Below, one piece after another: positions 51,688 through 59,668 of a DNA stretch of 64,000 nucleotides. How positions within the stretch are numbered: position 1 is the first letter of the stretch; the number at the start of each line of letters is the position of its first letter. Source of the DNA: G963422565 sp963422565. Its GTDB lineage: Bacteria; Pseudomonadota; Alphaproteobacteria; MPNO01. A program made the translations under genes and the position numbers. The stretch spans positions 2,914,001 to 2,978,000 of the forward strand of contig OY730228.1 in assembly GCA_963422565.1 (NCBI GenBank). Reading direction: 5' to 3'. Under the pieces are notes generated by a model. It ran no database searches and was not told the DNA's origin. It worked only from the letters and a program-made list of their open reading frames with translations.

Positions 51688-52190
51688 CGCCCTCGGCTCC
51701 GCGTCATGGGGACGGACCCCGCCTCTATAGCAGACGCGCGGCCCCGCCCCCGAGGGAAAGCCCGGATGCGGCGGCCACGGGGACCCCTGTATCGCCCCCG
51801 GGGCTCCGCGTCGTCCGGCCCGGAAAGCCCGTCGCGCCGGTTCGCCGAGAGCCGCCCCCATAAGCGCCGACTCGTTCGGCGTGCCGTCCGTGGCATATTG
51901 CCGCGGACGGCGTTCCGGGATGCGGGAGCCGTGGGTTTCGGTCCGCCGCGCGCTGGCTACGATACGGCTTTGCACGGCGGGCGGCGGAACCGGCGTGTCC
52001 GGCTCCCGTCTCGGCCGGTCGCGGCCGACCGGGCGGCGCTCCCCGTCGGCAGCGGGTTCGGACATGCGAAACCGGTCGCGTCCGCGCAAACGAGCTTGGA
52101 ATAGGCCATGCCCATTCGAACGAGACCGTCGACGCGACATGTCGAACGAGCCGCAGGCGATATCCCGGTCGGGCGCCCGGCGCGGGCGCG
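51688..52190. other. Gene-poor boundary between purB and the defence island
   Basis: No gene is recognised in these 503 bases. At 51861-51879 lies TAAGCGCCGACTCGTTCGG, a variant of the repeat at 17046 and 17133, followed by a perfect 8-base stem (GCCGTCCG at 51883-51890 and CGGACGGC at 51904-51911). The upstream regions of purB and of the DUF499 gene must be here. As the end of the core region it is a candidate boundary of the island, but no direct repeat or tRNA is visible. Confidence 0.5.
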
Positions 52191-55100
52191 ATGACGACGC
52201 TCCCGACCATATTCGAGACGTGCCGGCCGCGCGCGGACGTCGTCGAGGGGCGCATCGCCGAGGCCGACTTCGCGGCCGATCTGGCCCGTGTCGTCGCCGG
52301 CGCGGGGGGCGGCGCGTATTCCGACCCGGTCGCCTTCTTCGCCAACAGCTATCCGACGCGGGGCCTCAAGAGCCTGCTCGCCAATGTGTGCCGGCGGCTG
52401 ACCGGGAGGGGCGGCGAGGTCGCAGCGATCTTTCGGCTCGACACGTCCTATGGCGGCGGCAAGACGCACGGGTTGATCGCTCTGGCCCATGCCGCCCGCG
52501 GCGTGGCGGGCGTCGCCGATATCGCCGAGTTCGTCGATCCTTCGCTGCTTCCGCGGGGCGTCCGCATCGCCGTCTTCGACGGCGAGAACGCCGATCCGGC
52601 CAACGGGCGGGAGATGGGCGAGGGGGTGCTGGCGCATACGCCCTGGGGCGAGATCGCCTACGCGCTCGCCGGGGCGGCGGGCTACGAGCGGGTCCGCAAC
52701 AGCGACGAGAGCCGCATCGCCCCCGGCGCCGAGACCCTGCGCGCGCTGTTCGGCGACGCTCCGGTTCTGATTCTGCTCGACGAGTTGTCGATCTATCTGC
52801 GCAAAGTGCATCGTTTCGCGGAGGCCCGCGGCCAGCTGACCGCGTTTCTGACCTCTCTGTTCAAGGCGGTGGAGAGCGCGCCCGACGCCGTGCTGGTCTA
52901 CACCCTGGCGATCGGCAAGGACGGCCGGGCCGCCGACGCCTATTCGCAGGAGAACCAGTTCATCGCCGACAGCATGGCGGAGGTCGAAAGCGTCTCCGCG
53001 CGCAAGGCGACGCTGTTGAACCCGACCGAGGAGGACGAGACGATCCATGTGCTCCGCCGCCGGCTGTTCGAATCCATCGACGAATCGAGGCTCTCCCCGG
53101 TGGTCGAGGCCTATCGGAATCTGTGGGCGGCGCAACGGGGATCGCTGTCCGACGATGCCGCCCGCCCGGAGACCGCAGAGGCCTTCCGTTCGAGCTATCC
53201 GCTGCACCCGGAAGTGCTGGAGACCCTGACCGGCAAGACGGCGACGCTCGGCAACTTTCAGCGCGTGCGGGGCATGTTGCGGCTGCTGGCGCGCACCCTC
53301 TCGCATCTGTGGGACGCGCGCCCCGCCGACGCGACGGCGATCCATCTCCACCATATCGATCCGGGCCATGAGCCGATCCGCCAGGAGATCGTCACCCGGC
53401 TCGGACAGGGCGCCTTTCTGCCGGCGATCGCCAACGATGTGGCGGCGGCAGAAGGGGACAAGAAGGCCCTTGCCGAGGAGATCGACGCCGCGCATCACGG
53501 CGGCATGGCGCCCTACGCGTCTTACGTCGCGCGGACGATCTTCATGCATACGCTCGCCTTCAACGAACCGCTCAAGGGGCTGCCGCCGGAGCGGCTGCGC
53601 TATTCGATGCTGGGACCGGCGACCGATATCAGCTTCATCGAGGCGGCGCGCAAGAGATTCATCGCCGATTCGGCCTATCTCGACGACCGGCCCGGCGCGC
53701 CGATGCGGTTTCTCGCGGAAGCCAATCTGGGCCAGATCGTCCGCCGCGAGGAAGGCCATGTCGATGCCGGCGAGGCGCGTGCCCAGCTGAACGACAGGAT
53801 AAGGCGGATATTCGAAGGGCCGACATTCGAGACGATCGCCTTCCCGGGCGGGCCGTTCGACGTGCCGGACGAGCCGGGCGGCGGGCGGCCGAAGCTGGCC
53901 GTGCTGGCCTATGACGGCGTCACGGTCGGCGCCGCCGTCGAGGAGGTGCCCGAGCCGATCGCCCGCATCCATGGCCGCAAGGGCGCGGAAGGCTCGGAGT
54001 TGCGGAAATGGCGCAACAATCTGGCGTTCGTGGTCGCCGACGAGGCCCGCAAGGAGGAGATGCGGCAGAAGGCCCACCGACGCCTCGCCTTGCAAGCGCT
54101 CAAGAGGCCCGAGCGCCTCGCCGAGCTGGCCGAGCATCAGCAGGCGCGGATACGCGAGTGGGAGACCCGGTCGGAACAGGAGCTCGCCCTGGCGATCCAG
54201 CACTGCTACCGGCATGTCTTCTACCCCTCCCGCGATCGCGTCGGCGACGGCTGGGGCGATCTCGCCCATTCGGCCATCGATATGCATTCGACGTCGGATC
54301 GACCCGGCGAGGGCCAGCGGCAGGTCGTTCGGGCGCTCCGGGATCTGAGGACGCTTCGGCTTCCCGAGGACGAGCCGGATTCGCCTGCCTATATCCGCGA
54401 CCGCACCCCGCTCAAGAAGGGGCAGATCACGATGCTCGCGCTGCGCGACGAGTTCCGCAAGGACCCCGGCCTGCCCGTGCTGGTCGGCGACGACGTCTTC
54501 GTGCGCGGCGTCAGGCGCGGCATCGAACAGGGCGAGTATGTCTACCGGCGCGGCGACCTCTTGTGCGGTCCCGGCGACCCGCCGGCGGAGATCGCGATCG
54601 ACGAGCAGTCCCTGCTGTTCACGATGGAATACGCCCGGAATGCCGGCATCTGGCCCCGGCGACAGGAATACGGCAGGGGGGAGCCGGACACCGGCGGCGG
54701 CCTCGACGACGGTCCGACCGGGGGGACGAATACCGGGTCCAGGCGTATCGATCCGCCGGGCGGCGGGGCGGAGCCGCCATCGCTCTCCGCCGAAGGCATC
54801 CTCCGGGACGCGCTCGTTCGATTGTGGGAACAGGCCCGGGCGGGAAAGGTGGCGGCCATCGCGAAACTGACCGTCCGCATGTTCGAGGCGGGCGACGCGT
54901 TTCGCCTCCTCGGCGCGGTCGGCGCCATATCGACAGCAAAGAAGACCGTCACCATCGAGGGCGGCTACGAGACCCGCGACGGCGGATCACTCGCATTCGA
55001 ATTCGAGGGTCCGGTGGAGGACGCGAAACCGGTCAGGGAGTTTCTCGAACCGCAGCTTCGGGACGCCCGTTCCAGCGATCTGCAGGCGGGGTTCGTCCTG

Positions 55101-55217
55101 ACCTTCGCGGACGGGCTATCCATGCAGGGCGACGCGGCGGAGAAGTTGACCGAGCGCCTCGCCCGGTTCGCCAGTGGTGCCGCCCATGTGTCGGCGACGG
55201 CGGAGGCCAAGGGCTGA
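52191..55217 (+). CDS. DUF499 P-loop ATPase of a phage-defence island
   Basis: A 1008-residue protein. P-loop region at residues 85-92 (RLDTSYGGGKTHGLI) and Walker B at 191-199 (PVLILLDELSIYL), followed by a long C-terminal part with winged-helix-like segments (RTPLKKGQITMLALRDEF). DUF499 proteins are related to the ATPases of BREX-type systems (BrxC/PglY) and recur in defence islands next to DUF1156 methylases and helicases. It probably works as an oligomeric ATPase on DNA. The C-terminus has a proline- and glycine-rich linker (about 825-865). The stop overlaps the next start by one base (TGATG), so the operon begins here. Confidence 0.85.
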   Translation: MTTLPTIFETCRPRADVVEGRIAEADFAADLARVVAGAGGGAYSDPVAFFANSYPTRGLKSLLANVCRRLTGRGGEVAAIFRLDTSYGGGKTHGLIALAHAARGVAGVADIAEFVDPSLLPRGVRIAVFDGENADPANGREMGEGVLAHTPWGEIAYALAGAAGYERVRNSDESRIAPGAETLRALFGDAPVLILLDELSIYLRKVHRFAEARGQLTAFLTSLFKAVESAPDAVLVYTLAIGKDGRAADAYSQENQFIADSMAEVESVSARKATLLNPTEEDETIHVLRRRLFESIDESRLSPVVEAYRNLWAAQRGSLSDDAARPETAEAFRSSYPLHPEVLETLTGKTATLGNFQRVRGMLRLLARTLSHLWDARPADATAIHLHHIDPGHEPIRQEIVTRLGQGAFLPAIANDVAAAEGDKKALAEEIDAAHHGGMAPYASYVARTIFMHTLAFNEPLKGLPPERLRYSMLGPATDISFIEAARKRFIADSAYLDDRPGAPMRFLAEANLGQIVRREEGHVDAGEARAQLNDRIRRIFEGPTFETIAFPGGPFDVPDEPGGGRPKLAVLAYDGVTVGAAVEEVPEPIARIHGRKGAEGSELRKWRNNLAFVVADEARKEEMRQKAHRRLALQALKRPERLAELAEHQQARIREWETRSEQELALAIQHCYRHVFYPSRDRVGDGWGDLAHSAIDMHSTSDRPGEGQRQVVRALRDLRTLRLPEDEPDSPAYIRDRTPLKKGQITMLALRDEFRKDPGLPVLVGDDVFVRGVRRGIEQGEYVYRRGDLLCGPGDPPAEIAIDEQSLLFTMEYARNAGIWPRRQEYGRGEPDTGGGLDDGPTGGTNTGSRRIDPPGGGAEPPSLSAEGILRDALVRLWEQARAGKVAAIAKLTVRMFEAGDAFRLLGAVGAISTAKKTVTIEGGYETRDGGSLAFEFEGPVEDAKPVREFLEPQLRDARSSDLQAGFVLTFADGLSMQGDAAEKLTERLARFASGAAHVSATAEAKG

Positions 55218-55711
55218 TGGCGCGGCTGGAACGAATCGACCGGATAGAGACACCGGACTCCGCGCCGCGATACCAGCTGCGGACGCGCCGTCGCGGGCCG
55301 GCCGATGCGGAATACGAGATCTGGCAGCTGCCCGCGCCCGCGACGCCGCAACTCGCGTCGGCACGCCGTATCGCGGGGCTTCGCGGGCGCAACCTCGAAC
55401 TGGTCGAGCATCTCGTGCTCGAGCGGCTTCGGCGAACGGGCATCCGGCTCGGCCATGGCGCGGACGGCGGCAGGCGCGGTTACGCGCTCGACGAAGACCT
55501 TGCGTTGATCCTCGGCCTCCTGTTCCGCACGCTCGCGCCGATGCGCAACCGCGACAATATGCGGGCGGTCGCCGAAGGGATCGAGGCCATGGAGCGCGAA
55601 GAGGCCGCCTACTGGCTCGGCATGGCGATGCACCGAAAGAACCCGCGCCGGGTGCTGAGCGCATTGCGGGTCATGCTGACCGCGCCGAAAGCGGCGGGGC
55701 CGCGGTCATGA
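55217..55711 (+). CDS. Small uncharacterised protein of the DUF499-DUF1156 system
   Basis: A 164-residue soluble basic protein. Blocks: MARLERIDRIETPDSAPRYQ, LAGLRGRNLELVEHLVLERL-type middle, YALDEDLALILGLLFRTLAP and EEAAYWLGMAMHRKNPRRVL, the last suggesting a helical domain. I do not recognise a named family with confidence; small proteins of this kind accompany DUF499 and DUF1156 genes in other islands. It overlaps DUF499 by one base and the next ATPase by four (ATGA), so it belongs to the operon and is likely a structural partner of the ATPase or methylase. Confidence 0.6.
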   Translation: MARLERIDRIETPDSAPRYQLRTRRRGPADAEYEIWQLPAPATPQLASARRIAGLRGRNLELVEHLVLERLRRTGIRLGHGADGGRRGYALDEDLALILGLLFRTLAPMRNRDNMRAVAEGIEAMEREEAAYWLGMAMHRKNPRRVLSALRVMLTAPKAAGPRS

Positions 55712-56975
55712 AGCTGGAGCGCGTGGAGATCGAAAATTATCGGGCGATCGAGAAACTCGATCTACCGCTCGACCCGAGCTTGACAATACTTCATGGCAAC
55801 AATGCGCATGGCAAGACCAGCGTCCTGAGCGCCATCGCCATAGGCCTCGGCAGCATCCCTATGCTTCTGCCCGAGGTTTCGGGCATCGGTTTCCGCAAGA
55901 CGGATCGGCGCGGTTCGCGGCCAATGCGAGTCGGCCTGGCCACCGTCGGCGGGGTCGAGTGGGACCGGCGCAGGTGGGCGGGCTGCGAAGAAGGGCAACC
56001 CAGCGCGATTTGAGGAAGGCAATGGATGATGTCGTCGAGGCGGACCGAATAAAAACCGGACCGATCGACCTGCCCATCGTCGCCTTCTACGACACAGATC
56101 GTGCGATGTTCGACCAACCGCAACGCCGGAGGGGCTTCAAGACCGAGTTCCAGCGCTACGCAGCGCTGGAAGGCGCGCTTTCCGCCCGTACCGACTTTCG
56201 GGATTTTTTCAAGTGGTTCTACGCCAAGGAAAACGAGGAGCTGAGGTCGCAAAAGGAACGGAAAGACTTCGGCCATCGGCTCAAAGATTTGAATGCCGTG
56301 TGCAAGGCGATCGAAACCATGGTCCCCGGGGCATCCGACCCTCGGATCGAACTCCGCCCGCTTCGTTTCGTCGTCTCTATCAAGCGAGGAGATGGCACGC
56401 CGGAAGAACTCTCCGTGGACCAGTTGAGCGGCGGTTACCGCATCATGCTCGCCCTCGCTGCCGATCTCGCGCGTCGGATGGCCCAGGGAAATCCCCACCT
56501 CGACGATCCGCTCGAATCCGAAGCGGTCGTGCTGATCGACGAAATCGAACTGCATTTGCATCCGTCGTGGCAGCAACGGATTCTCGCCGATCTCGCGCGG
56601 ACCTTCCCGAATACCCAGCTCATCATATCCACCCACAGCCCGCAGGTGCTGACGACCGTCAAGCCGGAACATATCGTCGAACTCCGGCGGGAGAATCGCG
56701 GAATCGTCGCCGAACAGGCCTTGACGCCGACCTATGGCGCGGAAGCCGGCGAGGTGCTCTCGACCGTGATGGGGGTGGGCGAGCGGCCAGACTGCAACGA
56801 GTTCGCAAAGAAGCTGAAGCGTTACATGACGCTTGTGGGCGACGGCGAGGGCGAATCTTCCACGGCGCTGAGATTGCGGCAGAATCTCGACGAACTCTCG
56901 CCGCGCGATCCCGCTCTCGACAGAGCAGATGTCGAGATCAGGCGCCACAAACTGCTCAAGAGAAAATTCCGGTGA
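55708..56975 (+). pseudogene. ptuA: Septu-like AAA ATPase PtuA, frameshifted
   Basis: Starts MKLERVEIENYRAIEKLDLP with Walker A at 30-37 (LHGNNAHGKTSVLSA). The first phase leaves family similarity at GVEWDRRRWAG. The second resumes with LRRRATQRDLRKAMDDVVEA and holds IVAFYDTDRA, the signature DQLSGGYRIMLALAADLARR, Walker B AVVLIDEIELHLHPSWQQ and LIISTHSPQVLT. Adding a G to the GGG at 55980-55982 restores a product of about 422 residues. The domain pattern and the following HNH gene match Septu (PtuAB), in which an ATPase gates an HNH nuclease. As read the ATPase is broken; a sequencing indel is possible. Confidence 0.8.
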
Positions 56976-57727
56976 AGCGTATACTGGCGTTGAACGCACC
57001 CACTCCCGGTCTTGCCGATTATCTGGATTGCGAAGGTGATATTGCAAGTTGGGAGGGATTCCGGAACCACCGGGCAGGCGCCGCTTACCGGGAACTCGTC
57101 GAGACTCTCCAGACGATCCAGCACGGGCTCTGCGGCTACTGCGAGATCGACATCGACATCGAGAAGAGGGACAGGCAGGTCGAGCATGTCGTTCCGCAGA
57201 GCGCCCCGCAGCATGACGCCGAACATGTCCTTGACCATGCCAATATGATCGTCTGCTGCAAGGGCGGAACATTATCGACTGCGGACGAGACACGGCGACT
57301 TGATTCGGTAAGGGGCAACCGCAGTTGCGGCGAAGCCAAGGAAAATCTTGTGGATCCGGATTTCGTCGATCCCAGGACGCTGCCCGCTCTTCCGTCTCTG
57401 ACGCGGGTGCGTTTCGATGGCGAGATCACGGCCGATGAAGCGGCTTGCTCGAACGCCGGTTTTGATGCCGACAAGGTAAACAGGACCATCGTCATCCTGG
57501 GTTTGAATGTCGAGCGCTTGCAACGGGCTCGGGAAAATCTCTGGCGCGCTCTGAACGACAGTTGGCAAGAGCACCACCACGACCCCGTGATGATGAAGGA
57601 AGCCGCCCGTATGGAGCTATCGCCGACCGATGGCAACGATCTGCATAGGTTCTTTACGACAAGCCGATCATGGTTCGGTCCGCTTGGCGAAGATGTTCTG
57701 AAGGACGAGCCTCAGAAATGGATATGA
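56972..57727 (+). CDS. ptuB: Septu-like HNH endonuclease PtuB
   Basis: A 251-residue protein of the TIGR02646/HNH group. GTG at 56972 overlaps the ATPase stop by 4 bases. The zinc and nuclease core is HGLCGYCEIDIDIEKRDRQV, EHVVPQSAPQHDAEHVLDHA then NMIVCCKGG, with the CxxC pair and histidine residues of the HNH motif. A helical C-terminal part (NRTIVILGLNVERLQRAREN) likely contacts PtuA. In Septu, PtuB degrades DNA when phage infection releases it from PtuA. The stop overlaps the following ATG (57724), the remnant start of a methylase gene. Confidence 0.83.
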   Translation: MKRILALNAPTPGLADYLDCEGDIASWEGFRNHRAGAAYRELVETLQTIQHGLCGYCEIDIDIEKRDRQVEHVVPQSAPQHDAEHVLDHANMIVCCKGGTLSTADETRRLDSVRGNRSCGEAKENLVDPDFVDPRTLPALPSLTRVRFDGEITADEAACSNAGFDADKVNRTIVILGLNVERLQRARENLWRALNDSWQEHHHDPVMMKEAARMELSPTDGNDLHRFFTTSRSWFGPLGEDVLKDEPQKWI

Positions 57728-57743
57728 GCGAATGCCTGTCACC

Positions 57744-57812
57744 CGTCTGATCTAGGACTGGCTTCCGATCGCGGTGCTTGGTGTGGAGAGCGTGCGGGAA
57801 CGACGCTCGATG
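57744..57812 (+). pseudogene. Relic of the DUF1156 methylase 5' end
   Basis: Twenty-three codons read RLI-stop-DWLPIAVLGVESVRERRSM. The intact gene at 59669 begins MSDTRLIERWLPIAALGEES then IRERRSM: 17 of 23 positions agree, with the same spacing. The DNA is about 78% identical over 69 bases. It has an in-frame TAG and is out of phase with the ATG at 57724, which overlaps the ptuB stop. After SM similarity ends. It is the leftover start of an older, divergent copy of the methylase gene. Confidence 0.82.
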
Positions 57813-57877
57813 GCGGGGGAAACGGTGCGCGGTCGGCTTCAAAGCCGTGCCCTGCGAGTGCAACGGGAATCTCGCGA

Positions 57878-58999
57878 ATGACAGATATGCAGCGTTTCGA
57901 TCGAATTTCCATTCGCCGTTTTCGCGGCCTTGCCGAACTCGAACTCGACGATATCGGGCTGTTCAATGTTCTTCTGGGCGCGAACGATGTCGGAAAAACC
58001 TCTGTTCTCGAATCGATCTTCCTGCTTTCCGGGTCTGCAGCCCCCGGGCTCGCCATGAGGGTACAGAACTTTCGTAACTTCCTTGTTCGGGACCACAACG
58101 ATCTGTCGTCACTTTTTCACGGACTTGATCTCCGGGAACAGATAGAATTTACCGCTTTTTCCGGCGATGTCTGCCGCAGACAGAAAATATCGGAGGAATG
58201 GGACGAAACGACAATAGATACGCAGACAGTACCCCCGGACGGGGATGCAACCGCCGTTTCTCTTTCGCGGGGAAAAGCACCCCAGAGTGACCAGTTCTCC
58301 ATGTCGTTTCCATCCCGGTTCCGGACTTTGCAGTTCGAGACAAACGTGGAATCAGACGGCAAAAGAATTTGGTCATGCACCGTCAGGGCAAAAGTTCAGA
58401 ACGGCGAAATGAGATCTGCCGCTCTTACAGAAGACGCGGAAGCGTACATGATTCCCTCAGTTTTTCTCCAGCCCGGCAACCCATATGAAGCAGGCCTGAT
58501 CGCCGACACGATCGTGGACAAGAAGAGCGACAGGTTGATCGAATATCTTCAGGCCGTGAATCCCCGCATTACCGATGTCGCAGTCAGCGGAAACATTGCC
58601 TATCTGGATGTCGGATTGAACAGCATGTTGCCGCTGAACATGTTTGGCGGCGGCATGGTTCGGGCCATGTCCATTCTTTCTTCATGTATTGCCGGCGGTC
58701 AGCGCATCATGTTGATCGACGAGATCGAGAACGGGCTTCACCATAGCGCTGTTGCTTCGCTTCTGCGCGCGCTGTTTGCACTGTCTCGCAAGGAAGGAAT
58801 TCAGTTTTTCGTCACCACGCACAGCGTGGAGTTTCTTGACAATCTGCGGCGCGTTCTTCTGGAGGAACCCTTCGCCGATTACCGGGCGGACGTCAATTGC
58901 TACGCGCTTCAGCGGGACAAGGCTGGGCGCGTGCGCGCATACAGATATGCGTATGAACAGTTGGACCATTGTATCGCGCAAGGGCTGGAGACCCGATGA
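57878..58999 (+). CDS. AAA (OLD-like, AAA_15/21) ATPase, intact copy
   Basis: A 373-residue ATPase: MTDMQRFDRISIRRFRGLAE, Walker A at about 34-41 (VLLGANDVGKTSVLESIFLL), LNMFGGGMVRAMSILSSCIA as the signature-like block, Walker B QRIMLIDEIENGLHHSAVAS and FFVTTHSVEFLDNLRRV. GC is much lower than in DUF499 and the helicase, so it was acquired separately. Overlaps the TOPRIM gene by four bases. It is the same architecture as the broken pair at 37188-38890 and resembles OLD-type or PARIS-like (AriA) ATPases, but I cannot assign a named system. Confidence 0.82.
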   Translation: MTDMQRFDRISIRRFRGLAELELDDIGLFNVLLGANDVGKTSVLESIFLLSGSAAPGLAMRVQNFRNFLVRDHNDLSSLFHGLDLREQIEFTAFSGDVCRRQKISEEWDETTIDTQTVPPDGDATAVSLSRGKAPQSDQFSMSFPSRFRTLQFETNVESDGKRIWSCTVRAKVQNGEMRSAALTEDAEAYMIPSVFLQPGNPYEAGLIADTIVDKKSDRLIEYLQAVNPRITDVAVSGNIAYLDVGLNSMLPLNMFGGGMVRAMSILSSCIAGGQRIMLIDEIENGLHHSAVASLLRALFALSRKEGIQFFVTTHSVEFLDNLRRVLLEEPFADYRADVNCYALQRDKAGRVRAYRYAYEQLDHCIAQGLETR

Positions 59000-59577
59000 T
59001 GGGCGGCGCCCAGTCGGATATCTCATGGACGGTGTTTGTCGAGGGAAAGGACGACAAAAGATTTTTGAAATGTTTCCTGCGGCATATCGAGCTGTCCGGC
59101 GTCCAAGTAGAACGCATCGGCGGCGGCGTGTCTTATTTGTGCCACGCCAGCCCGCAGATTCGTAAAGCGCATGATTCGGGTCAGCGTATAGCGGTCATTC
59201 TGGACGCGAATTCGGATTCGGTAACACGGCGCGAGCAGTTCAATTGTGTCAAGGAAAAGAACGACTTGCCCGTCGAGCGCCTGTTTCTCGTCCCGAATGA
59301 CAAGGAGCCCGGACATCTGGAGACATTGCTGGAGGCGGTGGCCGTGTCCGGGCATCGTGCGATCTATGGATGTCTTGACGCCTACGAAAAATGTCTCACG
59401 GCGCACTGCGAGTCGTATCTCGGCCCACAACCCAAGGGGCGCATCTACGCTTATTGCGAAGCGAACGGAATCGAGCCTCGCGAGGTCAAACGGTGCTATG
59501 ATGATACGTTATACTGGAATCTCGACTCGCCCGATCTGGAGCCGCTCAGAAATTTTCTTGAGAGTCTTCGGATGTGA
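58996..59577 (+). CDS. TOPRIM-like partner of the AAA ATPase
   Basis: A 193-residue protein (ATG 58996, or 58999) with the TOPRIM core SWTVFVEGKDDKRFLKCFL (glutamate of VEGKDD) and QRIAVILDANSDSVTRREQ (DxN/D strand), and a helical end (YDDTLYWNLDSPDLEPLRNF). Similar to DUF3226-type proteins that accompany small AAA ATPases. In OLD and related systems the TOPRIM nuclease cuts DNA or tRNA. It ends 91 bases before the methylase start; the intervening GGCGATGATGGCTGGTGGCC region shows no gene. Confidence 0.76.
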   Translation: MMGGAQSDISWTVFVEGKDDKRFLKCFLRHIELSGVQVERIGGGVSYLCHASPQIRKAHDSGQRIAVILDANSDSVTRREQFNCVKEKNDLPVERLFLVPNDKEPGHLETLLEAVAVSGHRAIYGCLDAYEKCLTAHCESYLGPQPKGRIYAYCEANGIEPREVKRCYDDTLYWNLDSPDLEPLRNFLESLRM

Positions 59578-59668
59578 GGTCGGCGATGATGGCTGGTGGC
59601 CTGCGGCCGGTGGCCAGCAAGCAGGAATGTAATCCCGTGAACGCCGGCCGCAGAACATTGGAGAGCGG

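Noticed and set aside
50437..52104. Open frame of 555 codons on the plus strand
   Set aside because: Antisense to purB, which has the SSAMPHKRNP signature.
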